Assembly: GCA_035524675.1 (NCBI GenBank)
Contig: DATKOK010000170.1
Coordinates: 1 to 42,270, forward strand
DNA length: 42,270 nt
Reading direction: 5' to 3'
Origin: FEN-987 sp035524675
GTDB lineage: Archaea; Thermoproteota; Bathyarchaeia; 40CM-2-53-6
Position 1 is the stretch's first letter; the number at the start of each line of letters is the position of its first letter. The position numbers and the translations under genes are program-made. Positions 25,817 to 33,206 of this stretch are shown here, in pieces. The notes under the pieces were generated by a model. It saw nothing but the letters and a program-made list of their open reading frames with translations, searched no databases and had not been told where the DNA came from.

Positions 25817-26065
25817 TCAGGATTGCTTGCTCTCTACGCAGATATACAGGATGTTACTGCCTCTAAGGATGACATTACCATAATTCGCTGTAGGTGAGTT
25901 GCCTCGATATTCAGTCGCTCCTTCCAGAATGATGTTCATATGACTATCAGCATCTATCATTCGACCTCGGTACTCAACATCGTTCTTCAATCGAATGCTC
26001 ACCTCTCCGTTGAGTTTCTTGACGAGTAGGTTGAGAGGCTTTCTGGAGGGCTCCAAGGCAATCAC
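25817..26065 (-). CDS. Sm-like (LSm/SmAP) RNA-binding protein
   Basis: An 82-residue archaeal Sm protein expected to form a heptameric ring that binds U-rich RNA. The Sm1 motif spans roughly residues 12-48, with G-E-V-S-I-R-L-K, E-Y-R-G-R-M and D-x-H-M-N-I-x-L. Sm2 is G-N-V-I-L-R-G-S-N-I-L-Y-I near 63-75. Start GTG at 26065. It directly precedes elp3 (13 nt), which makes co-transcription likely, although no functional link between ring and modification enzyme is shown. The length and motifs are standard. Confidence 0.93.
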   Translation of the reverse strand: MIALEPSRKPLNLLVKKLNGEVSIRLKNDVEYRGRMIDADSHMNIILEGATEYRGNSPTANYGNVILRGSNILYICVESKQS

Positions 26066-26129
26066 ATATCTGGCGCCAGTTTCGTGCAGCCGCTAAATAA
26101 CCTTGCTATTAATCTCAACTGCAGCTGAT

Positions 26130-26897
26130 TTACGATATGAACTGACTTAATTTCATATCCTTCGCGCTCTTGAGAACCTTGAAACATTTCTCTGGAGCGA
26201 GCTTGACAAATTCGATTTTCAAATTCTGTAACATCGGTTGGGCGCTCTTGCGGAGATCAGGCGCGACTATTATCCCTCGTACCTGTCTGTCGACACGTTT
26301 GCGAATTTTCTCGAGGTACCCTTGTAGTTGAATCACTGCATCTTTGGTTGCTGCGTTTCGTTTTATCTCGATGACAACCAGGAACCCGGTCCTGTCAACG
26401 CCGTAAATATCGGTAAATCCTGTTTCTTCAACATGTTTCTCCTCCTCCAGAGGTCTGAACCCTTCTTCTACGAGGGACGGCGCGGTTAAAATTGCCTGCT
26501 TCATCTGTGCTTCAGTCACGTGAAGGGCGAATTCACCAGTATCGCTGAGTGAGCCAAAGGCCGTGAGTGAGATATTTCTGAATTCAATAGTTATGGTCTC
26601 TCGAGGATGAGGTCTGGACGCAGTTATCAATATTGCATCCTCCACCCGGCTTACAGCGATTACGCACTTCGGAGGTTGCCAGTTGACAGGTTCATACCCA
26701 GTCGGGCGATGTACCAGGATTGAACCATCCTTCTTGATTATTGTCACCCGTTCTCCCCATTCCAAGGTTGAAGATGCTCGACCCTCGTACTCGACGCGGC
26801 AGTCCCCGACCATTATGACTAGGTTTCTAGCGCGGAATGCGCCTTCCAGCAATTCTGCCGCTTCATTCATCGTTAGATTGCTTCTTATGTTCAGCAT
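26130..26897 (-). CDS. nucS: NucS / EndoMS mismatch-specific endonuclease
   Basis: Homodimeric endonuclease that cleaves both strands at mismatches, standing in for MutS/MutL in many archaea and actinobacteria. It has 255 residues. The N-terminal DNA-binding and dimer domain has V-G-D-C-R-V-E-Y-E-G-R-A-S-S (30-43) and E-P-V-N-W-Q-P-P (69-76). The C-terminal RecB-like nuclease carries D163 (GFTDIYG), then E177-x-K179 in VVIEIKR, the positions of the catalytic acid and lysine in the Pyrococcus enzyme. Start ATG at 26895-26897. It is divergent from radA with about 120 bp between translation starts, so the two repair genes may share a control region. Confidence 0.93.
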   Translation of the reverse strand: MLNIRSNLTMNEAAELLEGAFRARNLVIMVGDCRVEYEGRASSTLEWGERVTIIKKDGSILVHRPTGYEPVNWQPPKCVIAVSRVEDAILITASRPHPRETITIEFRNISLTAFGSLSDTGEFALHVTEAQMKQAILTAPSLVEEGFRPLEEEKHVEETGFTDIYGVDRTGFLVVIEIKRNAATKDAVIQLQGYLEKIRKRVDRQVRGIIVAPDLRKSAQPMLQNLKIEFVKLAPEKCFKVLKSAKDMKLSQFIS

Positions 26898-26957
26898 TGA
26901 ATAATGCTCCCGACAAGGATACTACCCTCAGCAGGTACTTTCATTCGACTCTCCCGG

Positions 26958-26963
26958 TTATAT
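26958..26963 (+). promoter_or_regulatory. TATA-like box for radA
   Basis: TTATAT within GGTTATATGA predicts transcription near 26986, leaving a leader of about 32 nt to the ATG at 27018. It lies in the interval shared with the divergent nucS. Confidence 0.4.
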
Positions 26964-27017
26964 GAAGCAACAGTACGAACAGTTAATGTTGAAATAAGTA
27001 GCGTGCCATTGTTGGCA

Positions 27018-28064
27018 ATGAACGAAATCTTGCAGGAGAAAAACGCTGATTCCTCTATACCCGAAGTAGTAGAGGAGTCTGTAGAGAAGAAGAGGAAGTA
27101 TGAATTAATCGAGGATGTCCCAGGCGTAGGTCCTGCAACTGCCGAAAAATTAAGAGAGATGGGATTCCAAACTGTTGAATCGCTAGCAACAGCAACCATC
27201 AGGGAGCTAACTCAAGCTGGCGTAGGCGAGAAGCAAGCGGCTAAGGTGATCGCTGAGGCCAGAGATGGCTTGGCGTTGAATTTTGTACGCGCGGACGAGC
27301 TGATTAAGATGCGCCAGAATGTAAGACGCCTCTCAACTGGGAGCAAACAAATTGATGAGTTATTAGGTGGCGGACTCGAGACTCAGACAATTACTGAATT
27401 TTACGGTGAATATGGAGTAGGCAAGAGCATTCTCTGCCACCAGCTCGCGGTCAATGTACAGTTGCCAGAAGATAAAGGCGGATTGAATGGGGCTGCTCTC
27501 TACATTGATACGGAGAACACATTTCGCCCTGAATGGATAGTGAAGATGGCAAGCGCCTTAGGACTGGACCCGTCTCAGACTGCAAGGAACATCATATATT
27601 CGGAGGCCTTCAATTCAGATCACCAGATTCTATTACTTGAAAAAGCTGACAAGGTCATCCAGGAAAACGCTGTTAAACTTATCATTCTTGACTCGCTCAC
27701 TTCGCACTTTCGAAGTGAATATCTTGGTCGGGAAATGCTCGCTGAACGGCAGCAGAAATTGAACAGCCATTTACACAGACTCGTGCGGCTTGCACGGGCG
27801 TTCAATGCATGCGCTGTGGTAACAAACCAGGTAATGGCAAAACCCGATCAATTCTTCGCGATGGCGGTTGAGGCGGTCGGAGGGCATATTGTTTCGCACA
27901 CAAGCCACACTCGAGCATTCCTGAGACGTACCACAGGGGGACCTGTGCGAATCTGCCGTTTAGTATCAAGCCCGTATCTACCAGAGGGCGAACGCATCTT
28001 CAAAATAACCGAAGAAGGGATTCGAGATATCACCGAAGAAGATGAAATCAAACGTAGGCGTTAA
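27018..28064 (+). CDS. radA: RadA recombinase
   Basis: Archaeal RecA/Rad51 homologue that forms filaments on ssDNA and carries out strand exchange. Using ATG 27018 the protein has 348 residues. An N-terminal HhH domain (IEDVPGVGPATAEKLREMGF) is followed by the linker and the ATPase core, with Walker A G-E-Y-G-V-G-K-S (130-137), a variant of the usual GEFGSGKT, and Walker B K-L-I-I-L-D-S-L-T. DNA-binding loops follow RSEYLGR and VVTNQVM. The frame is open 38 codons further upstream to 26904 but lacks family features there. The next gene overlaps its end by 23 bases. Confidence 0.93.
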   Translation: MNEILQEKNADSSIPEVVEESVEKKRKYELIEDVPGVGPATAEKLREMGFQTVESLATATIRELTQAGVGEKQAAKVIAEARDGLALNFVRADELIKMRQNVRRLSTGSKQIDELLGGGLETQTITEFYGEYGVGKSILCHQLAVNVQLPEDKGGLNGAALYIDTENTFRPEWIVKMASALGLDPSQTARNIIYSEAFNSDHQILLLEKADKVIQENAVKLIILDSLTSHFRSEYLGREMLAERQQKLNSHLHRLVRLARAFNACAVVTNQVMAKPDQFFAMAVEAVGGHIVSHTSHTRAFLRRTTGGPVRICRLVSSPYLPEGERIFKITEEGIRDITEEDEIKRRR

Positions 28065-28467
28065 GAATCAAAAGCCCCGCAGTCAGCCCATTAGCGGGTT
28101 GGATAAGTTCTTTCAGGCAATCTCTGAGAGACGCATAGCAGATGGTGAGAAAGAGCTTGACTTGATACGCGCATCTATTCCAGCGACCGAGACCGCCAAA
28201 GGCAATTTGAAAGCGTGTGAGGGCCTTCTTTTAATGGTTAAGGCAAATTCGGACAAGTATCTCTATTTATCGAAAATAGAACAAAGTCAGAGACAGCTTA
28301 GGTTGCTACGAAAGGAGTTCGCAGCCCAGGCCACCAATACGCTGCACACTGATTATGATAGAGGCTATTTTCAAGTCCTTGAAAGTTACATGAAGAAGCT
28401 TGAAAAGCTCGGGCCGCAACCAGAGACTCAGGTAGACGATACGCGACCAACCGAACCTGGACGCTAA
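28042..28467 (+). CDS. Hypothetical protein downstream of radA
   Basis: A 141-residue, mostly helical, charged protein (about 20-125: GLDKFFQAISERRIADGEKEL, then KACEGLLLMV and SQRQLRLLRKEFAAQA), likely two helical hairpins in a small TPR-like or four-helix arrangement. No family recognised. Its ATG lies 23 bases inside the end of radA, so it should be translated with radA. A role accessory to recombination is inference from this coupling alone. Its stop overlaps by 4 bases the stop of the convergent membrane-protein gene. Confidence 0.65.
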   Translation: MKSNVGVKNQKPRSQPISGLDKFFQAISERRIADGEKELDLIRASIPATETAKGNLKACEGLLLMVKANSDKYLYLSKIEQSQRQLRLLRKEFAAQATNTLHTDYDRGYFQVLESYMKKLEKLGPQPETQVDDTRPTEPGR

Positions 28468-28826
28468 TGGCTCCACACTGTATTCAGGACGATGGACACT
28501 AATACCCATACCATGATGAATGTGCCCCCACCCAGTGTCACATCCTTACGCTTACCCTTTAACTCAGCCTCTCCCAAATGAAAGCCCTTTCGAACAATCA
28601 GAATCGAAAGGCCGTAAAAGACCAGAGCTAGGCAGATTCCCACAATGAGGGCTAGATCTCCGAAAGTAGTCTGACTTATGTGCAAGTAGTTGTTCGCGAG
28701 ACCTGCCAGAATCGCCATAAGAAAACGTGTCCAGTACACAATTGAAGTAGGTTTAATCCTAGATTGTACCGACGTAGAATCTTGAGGTTTTCCAGAGACA
28801 GGTGGTGGAACACTCAATGAAAGCAC
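28464..28826 (-). CDS. Hypothetical membrane protein, three TM segments
   Basis: A 120-residue protein with a polar proline/serine-rich N-terminus (about 25 residues), then three hydrophobic segments near 33-50 (WTRFLMAILAGLANNYL), 57-78 (LALIVGICLALVFYGLSILI) and 98-116 (FIMVWVLVSIVLN). A basic loop GEAELKGKRKDV separates the last two. The order is reminiscent of small archaeal membrane proteins found across phyla, but I cannot name the family. Start GTG at 28826 lies in one arm of a 6-bp inverted repeat (CACAAT/ATTGTG, 28824-28851). Confidence 0.6.
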   Translation of the reverse strand: MLSLSVPPPVSGKPQDSTSVQSRIKPTSIVYWTRFLMAILAGLANNYLHISQTTFGDLALIVGICLALVFYGLSILIVRKGFHLGEAELKGKRKDVTLGGGTFIMVWVLVSIVLNTVWSH

Positions 28827-28935
28827 AATCCGAGCGACAGAGCTTATTGTGTTTCTCTAGATAACCATTGCCCGCGGATGAGTCGGTGCCCACAAAGGTC
28901 TTAAGGACTATCTCGAGAGTTGATTATGAGCTCAA

Positions 28936-29532
28936 ATGCAAGCGCGAGCCAGTCAAACGCCTGAAGTGAAAGTCGAGGACGTTATGTCTAGCCCAGTAGT
29001 GACGATCAAAGAAACGGATTCGGTTTTGACTGCAGCGAAGTTGATGAAGAAGCACAAGATAGGATGCGTTGTCGTGGTGGACAAGTCAGGCAAGCCACAT
29101 GGCCTCATTACTGAACGAGATGTCGTCAGAAGAGTAACGGCTCTCGACTTGGTGCCAAGTAAAGTACAGGCAGGGAAGTCGATGACGAAGCCCGCTGTTA
29201 CGATAGAGCCATTGGTCAACGTAACAGAAGCAGCCAAGAAGATGCGCGAAGTCAAAGTCAGACGGTTAATAGTTGTCGAGGGAGGCAAATTGAAGGGCAT
29301 TGTCACCAGTAATGACATCGTAGATATAACTCCCGCTTTGATAGATGTTATTGCAGAAAAATCGCAAATTTCGCCAGTTCCAAAAGTCAAAGAGGCTGAG
29401 GAACTCTCCGGTTATTGCGATCGCTGCGGTTCGTGGGCAGATGAACTTAAGCCTCATGATGGACAGTTCATCTGTGACGAGTGTCTGGCTGATGCCGGAG
29501 AGCCGGAAGAGGAACCTGACGAAGAGATGTAA
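28936..29532 (+). CDS. CBS-domain pair with C-terminal zinc ribbon
   Basis: A 198-residue protein. Two CBS motifs fill about residues 10-135 (VEDVMSSPVVTI; HGLITERDVV; GKSMTKPAVTI; KGIVTSNDIV) and would fold into one Bateman module binding an adenine nucleotide or SAM. The tail carries C-D-R-C near 159 and C-D-E-C near 178, a two-knuckle zinc ribbon, then an acidic end (EPEEEPDEEM). Such proteins are usually stand-alone regulators of unknown partners. A TTAAGGA element near 28901 could be its TATA region. The dihydroorotase gene follows after 30 bases. Confidence 0.85.
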   Translation: MQARASQTPEVKVEDVMSSPVVTIKETDSVLTAAKLMKKHKIGCVVVVDKSGKPHGLITERDVVRRVTALDLVPSKVQAGKSMTKPAVTIEPLVNVTEAAKKMREVKVRRLIVVEGGKLKGIVTSNDIVDITPALIDVIAEKSQISPVPKVKEAEELSGYCDRCGSWADELKPHDGQFICDECLADAGEPEEEPDEEM

Positions 29533-29562
29533 GGGGCACTTTCCGTAGCAAGCGGAATAACG

Positions 29563-30888
29563 ATGTCCTCGATTCTAATTGAATCGGCTAAAATACTAAC
29601 AAAGAACGACCTCACAACTGCTCATCTCCTCTTGGAAGACGGATTCATCAAGAGAATTTCCAAACTCAAACCGATCGCGCGCGCCGATGAGACAATACAT
29701 GCTGACAAACTCATTGCAGCGCCGGGGCTAATCGACGTGCACGTTCACCTTCGAGACATGGAATTAGGGTATAAGGAGACCTTCCAAACTGGTACACGGG
29801 CGGCTGCGAGAGGAGGTTACACAACCGTCATCGATATGCCGAATACCAAGCCCCCTACAACTAATGCTGTAAGACTTGATGAGAAGAAAAACAGAGCAAA
29901 AGGACACATTTTCACGAATATGGCCTTTCAAGCTGCGCTTGTCCAAGATGCGGACGAGATGAAAAGGATGAAAGAAAGTGGGGCAGTTGCCTTCAAGCTA
30001 TACCTGAACAAGTCTCTCGAGACTTTCAATTCATCAGATAAATCTGTACTTCTGCTTGCCCTACAAGCAGCCAAGCAGTCGAATTCGTTAGTTACGATAC
30101 ACGCAGAGGACGGGGATGCCATAAGAAGGATGCAAACGGAATGTGTAGCATCCGGTAAAGTGTCAATCAATGATTTCCTCAGAGCCCATTCACCAACCGT
30201 AGAAATTGCAGCAGTGAAGTCGATCCTGAAACTCTGTAAAAGCGTGGGGGTGCGAGCCCATGTTTGTCACATCACCACTCCTCAAGCAGTACGGATAGTT
30301 CGGGCGTCTGGGAACTCAACTTGCGAAGCAACCGCACATCACCTTCTCCTCGACCAATCTGCGTTCCGGCGGTATGGCACTATGGCGATCTGTGTCCCGC
30401 CCATAAGGAAAATCGAATACCGCCAAAAACTCTGGAATCTCTTTGTTAAGGGCGAAGTGGATGTCCTCGCAAGCGACCACGCTCCACATACGCTACGTGA
30501 AAAGGTAACTACCAATGCGTGGAACGCAGCTTCCGGTGTTCCCGGGCTGGAGACATCGTTGACTGTAATGCTTACTCAGGTCTTCAAAGGGAGATTGCCT
30601 CTGCGGAGACTCATACAAGCTAGTTCTACTCTCCCCGCGACGATATTCAGATTGCACACCAAAGGTCATTTGCAATCGGGATACGATGCAGACATAGTCT
30701 TGATTGATCCAAGGGCTAGGACCGTTATTCAAGCACGCGAGTTTCTTAGTAAGGCCAAATATTCACCATTTGAGGGAATGAAGTGTAGGGGTAAGGCGGC
30801 GTACACTATCGTCAACGGAAATGTTGTCTATCAGGACGATAAAATAGTCGGCAGGCCCGTCGGTGAAATTCTGCGAAGTGACATCTAG
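29563..30888 (+). CDS. pyrC: Dihydroorotase
   Basis: Amidohydrolase closing carbamoyl-aspartate to dihydroorotate, the third step of pyrimidine synthesis. It has 441 residues, the class I (bacterial/archaeal long) type. Metal ligands sit in D-V-H60-V-H62-L-R-D, followed by GGYTTVIDMPNTKPP. A-F-K-L-Y holds the lysine expected to be carbamylated; T-I-H-A-E, H-V-C-H-I and A-S-D-H-A-P-H supply the remaining ligands and the catalytic Asp. Allantoinase and hydantoinase are the close relatives, but the LRD and N-T-K-P motifs favour dihydroorotase. Its TAG shares one base with the GTG of the next gene, so translation is coupled. Confidence 0.9.
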   Translation: MSSILIESAKILTKNDLTTAHLLLEDGFIKRISKLKPIARADETIHADKLIAAPGLIDVHVHLRDMELGYKETFQTGTRAAARGGYTTVIDMPNTKPPTTNAVRLDEKKNRAKGHIFTNMAFQAALVQDADEMKRMKESGAVAFKLYLNKSLETFNSSDKSVLLLALQAAKQSNSLVTIHAEDGDAIRRMQTECVASGKVSINDFLRAHSPTVEIAAVKSILKLCKSVGVRAHVCHITTPQAVRIVRASGNSTCEATAHHLLLDQSAFRRYGTMAICVPPIRKIEYRQKLWNLFVKGEVDVLASDHAPHTLREKVTTNAWNAASGVPGLETSLTVMLTQVFKGRLPLRRLIQASSTLPATIFRLHTKGHLQSGYDADIVLIDPRARTVIQAREFLSKAKYSPFEGMKCRGKAAYTIVNGNVVYQDDKIVGRPVGEILRSDI

Positions 30889-31406
30889 TGCGATTCCTCC
30901 TGGACGGGATGTTGGGAAGACTTACCAGATGGCTTCGAATGATTGGTTGCGACGCATACTACTCTAGGAACAGCTCCGACGCGGATCTTATACGCCAAGC
31001 GAGGGAAGATTCTCTGGTCCTTTTGACCTCTGACGTGCAATTGTACAGGGCCGCGATAGCGCGCAGCGTCGAGTGCTTCCTCATACAAGGAACCAACGAA
31101 TCCGTTCGATTGGCCAATCTTGCTGACAGATTCAACCTGCAGCTCAAGATTAACACTGAGAGGTCGAGGTGCCCTTCATGCGGGGCACCTATCAAACCTG
31201 TAAGGAAGGATGAAATTGCTGCTCGAATTCCGACGGCAACCTTTAAACTCTATCAAAGTTTCTGGATTTGCCCTAATGCCTCATGCGCCAAGATTTACTG
31301 GCAAGGGAGCCATTGGAAAAGAATAGAAGAGACGCTTGAAAACGCGAGGATAATTCTTGAAAACAAACAACACGACAGAGAAGAAAGCACCATACCTGTC
31401 TCTTGA
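30888..31406 (+). CDS. Mut7-C PIN-like RNase-domain protein with zinc ribbon
   Basis: A 172-residue protein. The N-terminal Mut7-C domain (about 1-80) begins RFLLDGMLGRLTRWLRMIGCD, the family signature, with acidic residues D6, D22, D31-x-D33 and TSD; it has a PIN-like nuclease fold. A zinc ribbon follows, with C-P-S-C near 94 and C-P-N-A-S-C near 126. The family is named from the C-terminus of C. elegans MUT-7; archaeal stand-alone forms have no settled role. GTG start at 30888 overlaps the pyrC stop by one base. The next gene starts 50 bases before its end. Confidence 0.85.
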   Translation: MRFLLDGMLGRLTRWLRMIGCDAYYSRNSSDADLIRQAREDSLVLLTSDVQLYRAAIARSVECFLIQGTNESVRLANLADRFNLQLKINTERSRCPSCGAPIKPVRKDEIAARIPTATFKLYQSFWICPNASCAKIYWQGSHWKRIEETLENARIILENKQHDREESTIPVS

Positions 31407-31995
31407 CGAAGGACAATTATTGGTTCGTCTCGCCCGTCAGGCCATAATCGCACACTTAGGGAACAAGACAATAGAGAGACCTCACATTTCTGAGGCATTG
31501 AAAAGAAAATCCGGGGTATTTGTTACCCTCAATAAGCCCCGCCCCCGAGAGCTCCGCGGGTGTATCGGGTTTCCGTACCCTAACTTACCCTTGCTAGACG
31601 CTACTATACGCGCCGCTATCTCCTCCGCCACCGAGGATCCAAGATTTGAACCAGTTCCACTCGGTGAATTACAGAACATCGTTTTGGAAGTGACGGTTCT
31701 CACACCACCAGAAACGCTTCGCTTTGATGATCGAAGGAAACTCCCGGCGCTAATAACGGTCGGGCGGCATGGTTTGATAGTTGAAGGACATGGTGCATCC
31801 GGTCTTCTTCTACCACAGGTTGCGGTTGAATGGAACTGGGATAGCACAGATTTTCTTAGCAACTGCTGCATAAAGGCAGGTCTGCCGCCCGACTGCTGGC
31901 TATTAGATGGGACCACGGTCAAAGTCTTCGAGGGAGAAATCTTCGAGGAGATTAAGCCCGGAGGAGAAGTGCGAAGGAAACTGAACGGCGAGTAA
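31357..31995 (+). CDS. AMMECR1-domain protein
   Basis: A 212-residue single-domain protein of the AMMECR1 family, found in archaea and eukaryotes. The invariant motif is R-E-L-R-G-C-I-G-F near residues 63-71, followed by P-L-L-D-A-T-I-R-A-A and D-P-R-F-E-P-V. L-L-P-Q-V-A-V-E-W-N-W-D and the C-K/H-K-A-G-L-P-like NCCIKAGLPPDCW end are also typical. Molecular function is unknown; the exposed motif with its Cys suggests an enzyme. TTG at 31357, 50 bases inside the previous gene, is the first standard start. The glycosyltransferase gene follows after 2 bases. Confidence 0.9.
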   Translation: MKTNNTTEKKAPYLSLDEGQLLVRLARQAIIAHLGNKTIERPHISEALKRKSGVFVTLNKPRPRELRGCIGFPYPNLPLLDATIRAAISSATEDPRFEPVPLGELQNIVLEVTVLTPPETLRFDDRRKLPALITVGRHGLIVEGHGASGLLLPQVAVEWNWDSTDFLSNCCIKAGLPPDCWLLDGTTVKVFEGEIFEEIKPGGEVRRKLNGE

Positions 31996-31997
31996 TT

Positions 31998-33206
31998 TTG
32001 CGAGTCTATATGGCTCCGTGTGGAATCGGACTGGGCCACATTACACGGATGCATCCAATCGCCACGGAGCTGAGCAGAAGAGGCGTTCTGAACACATTCT
32101 CGACTTACCTGGATGGTCTCCAGTACGCCAAGCACCACGCCATGCCGACGTTTGAGGCAGCTCCTATAAATTTCCGTGTCAGAAACGATGGTACGATCGA
32201 CTTCAAAATGACAGCCGCATCTAGCGGTTTCTCGTTAGGAATCCGCACTTTCCTCAGACAGATTATTCGCGAAATTCGCTTCATGAGACTCTCCAAACCT
32301 GATGTGGTTTTTTCTGATTCGCGGGCGTCATCGCTTGTGGCTTCATGGCTGTTAAGAATCCCAAGCATCGTTATGCTCAACCAATTTCGCGTCGAGATAA
32401 TGCACAGGCCTACTGTCAGGCACCTCTCGCTGTTTGATAGAGTCTTCTTCATTATCGCAAACCTAGGATGGCTCTTTGTGCGCACTCTAATCCAAATGGT
32501 ATGGGGAAGAAGTCGAACAATTTTGATTCCTGATCTGCCTGCACCGTACACGATTTCAATTGGCAATCTTGCAATTCCGAAACGATACAACGGAAAAGTG
32601 AAGCTCATCGGGCCGATTGTTGAGAAGGGAGACCTAGCGCCTGTCAGAATTGGCAAACTTAGAAAAAGACTTGGGCTCTCCGCCAGGAAACCGATCATTT
32701 ACGCAGCGGTGAGTGGACCCAGAATCGAACGTGCTGTTCTGACGAAATTACTCATCAAGGCGTTGGGGCGTTTCACCAGGAAATATGACATCATCGTTTC
32801 CAGAGGAAATCCGAATGGCTCGTTATCTGCAGACATAGTGAACGGTTTGCGGATCTTCGATTGGATCCAAAATCAGGACGAGTACATATTGGCGAGCGAC
32901 CTCATTGTGAGCAGGGCTGGGCATGGGACAATAATGAAATCACTCGTGTACGGTAAACCAATGGTTCTAATCCCTATCCCTGATCATACGGAGCAATATG
33001 GAAACGCTCGTCGTGCCGAGGCTCTACATGTTGCTCGGATTATAGATCAGAACAAACTGAACAGCGGCATACTCGACGCGGTCGTCAATGAGATTCTGAC
33101 ACAACCCGATTATGCGAAGAATGCGATGATAGTTAGAAAGAAAGTGGCGTCAATGCATGCCATTGAGACCGCGTGCGACTTGGTTGAGTATACAGCACGT
33201 GCCTAA
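31998..33206 (+). CDS. GT-B glycosyltransferase (MurG/GT28-like)
   Basis: A 402-residue GT-B enzyme. The N-terminal Rossmann domain opens VYMAPCGIGLGHITRMHPIA, a glycine-rich acceptor loop common in GT28/GT1-like proteins; hydrophobic helices near 145-170 may lie on the membrane. The C-terminal donor domain has S-R-A-G-H-G-T-I-M-K-S and Y-G-K-P-M-V-L-I-P-I-P, then D-H-T-E-Q-Y-G-N-A, which bind a UDP-sugar. Sugar and acceptor cannot be read from sequence; a lipid or surface glycan acceptor is plausible. TTG 31998 or ATG 32010 are possible starts. It ends a five-gene same-strand run and overlaps the next, convergent gene by 4 bases. Confidence 0.8.
   Translation: MRVYMAPCGIGLGHITRMHPIATELSRRGVLNTFSTYLDGLQYAKHHAMPTFEAAPINFRVRNDGTIDFKMTAASSGFSLGIRTFLRQIIREIRFMRLSKPDVVFSDSRASSLVASWLLRIPSIVMLNQFRVEIMHRPTVRHLSLFDRVFFIIANLGWLFVRTLIQMVWGRSRTILIPDLPAPYTISIGNLAIPKRYNGKVKLIGPIVEKGDLAPVRIGKLRKRLGLSARKPIIYAAVSGPRIERAVLTKLLIKALGRFTRKYDIIVSRGNPNGSLSADIVNGLRIFDWIQNQDEYILASDLIVSRAGHGTIMKSLVYGKPMVLIPIPDHTEQYGNARRAEALHVARIIDQNKLNSGILDAVVNEILTQPDYAKNAMIVRKKVASMHAIETACDLVEYTARA

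Noticed and set aside
28824..28851. CACAAT/ATTGTG inverted repeat as an operator
   Set aside because: Only 6 bp per arm with a 16-nt spacer, which is expected by chance in AT-rich intergenic DNA.
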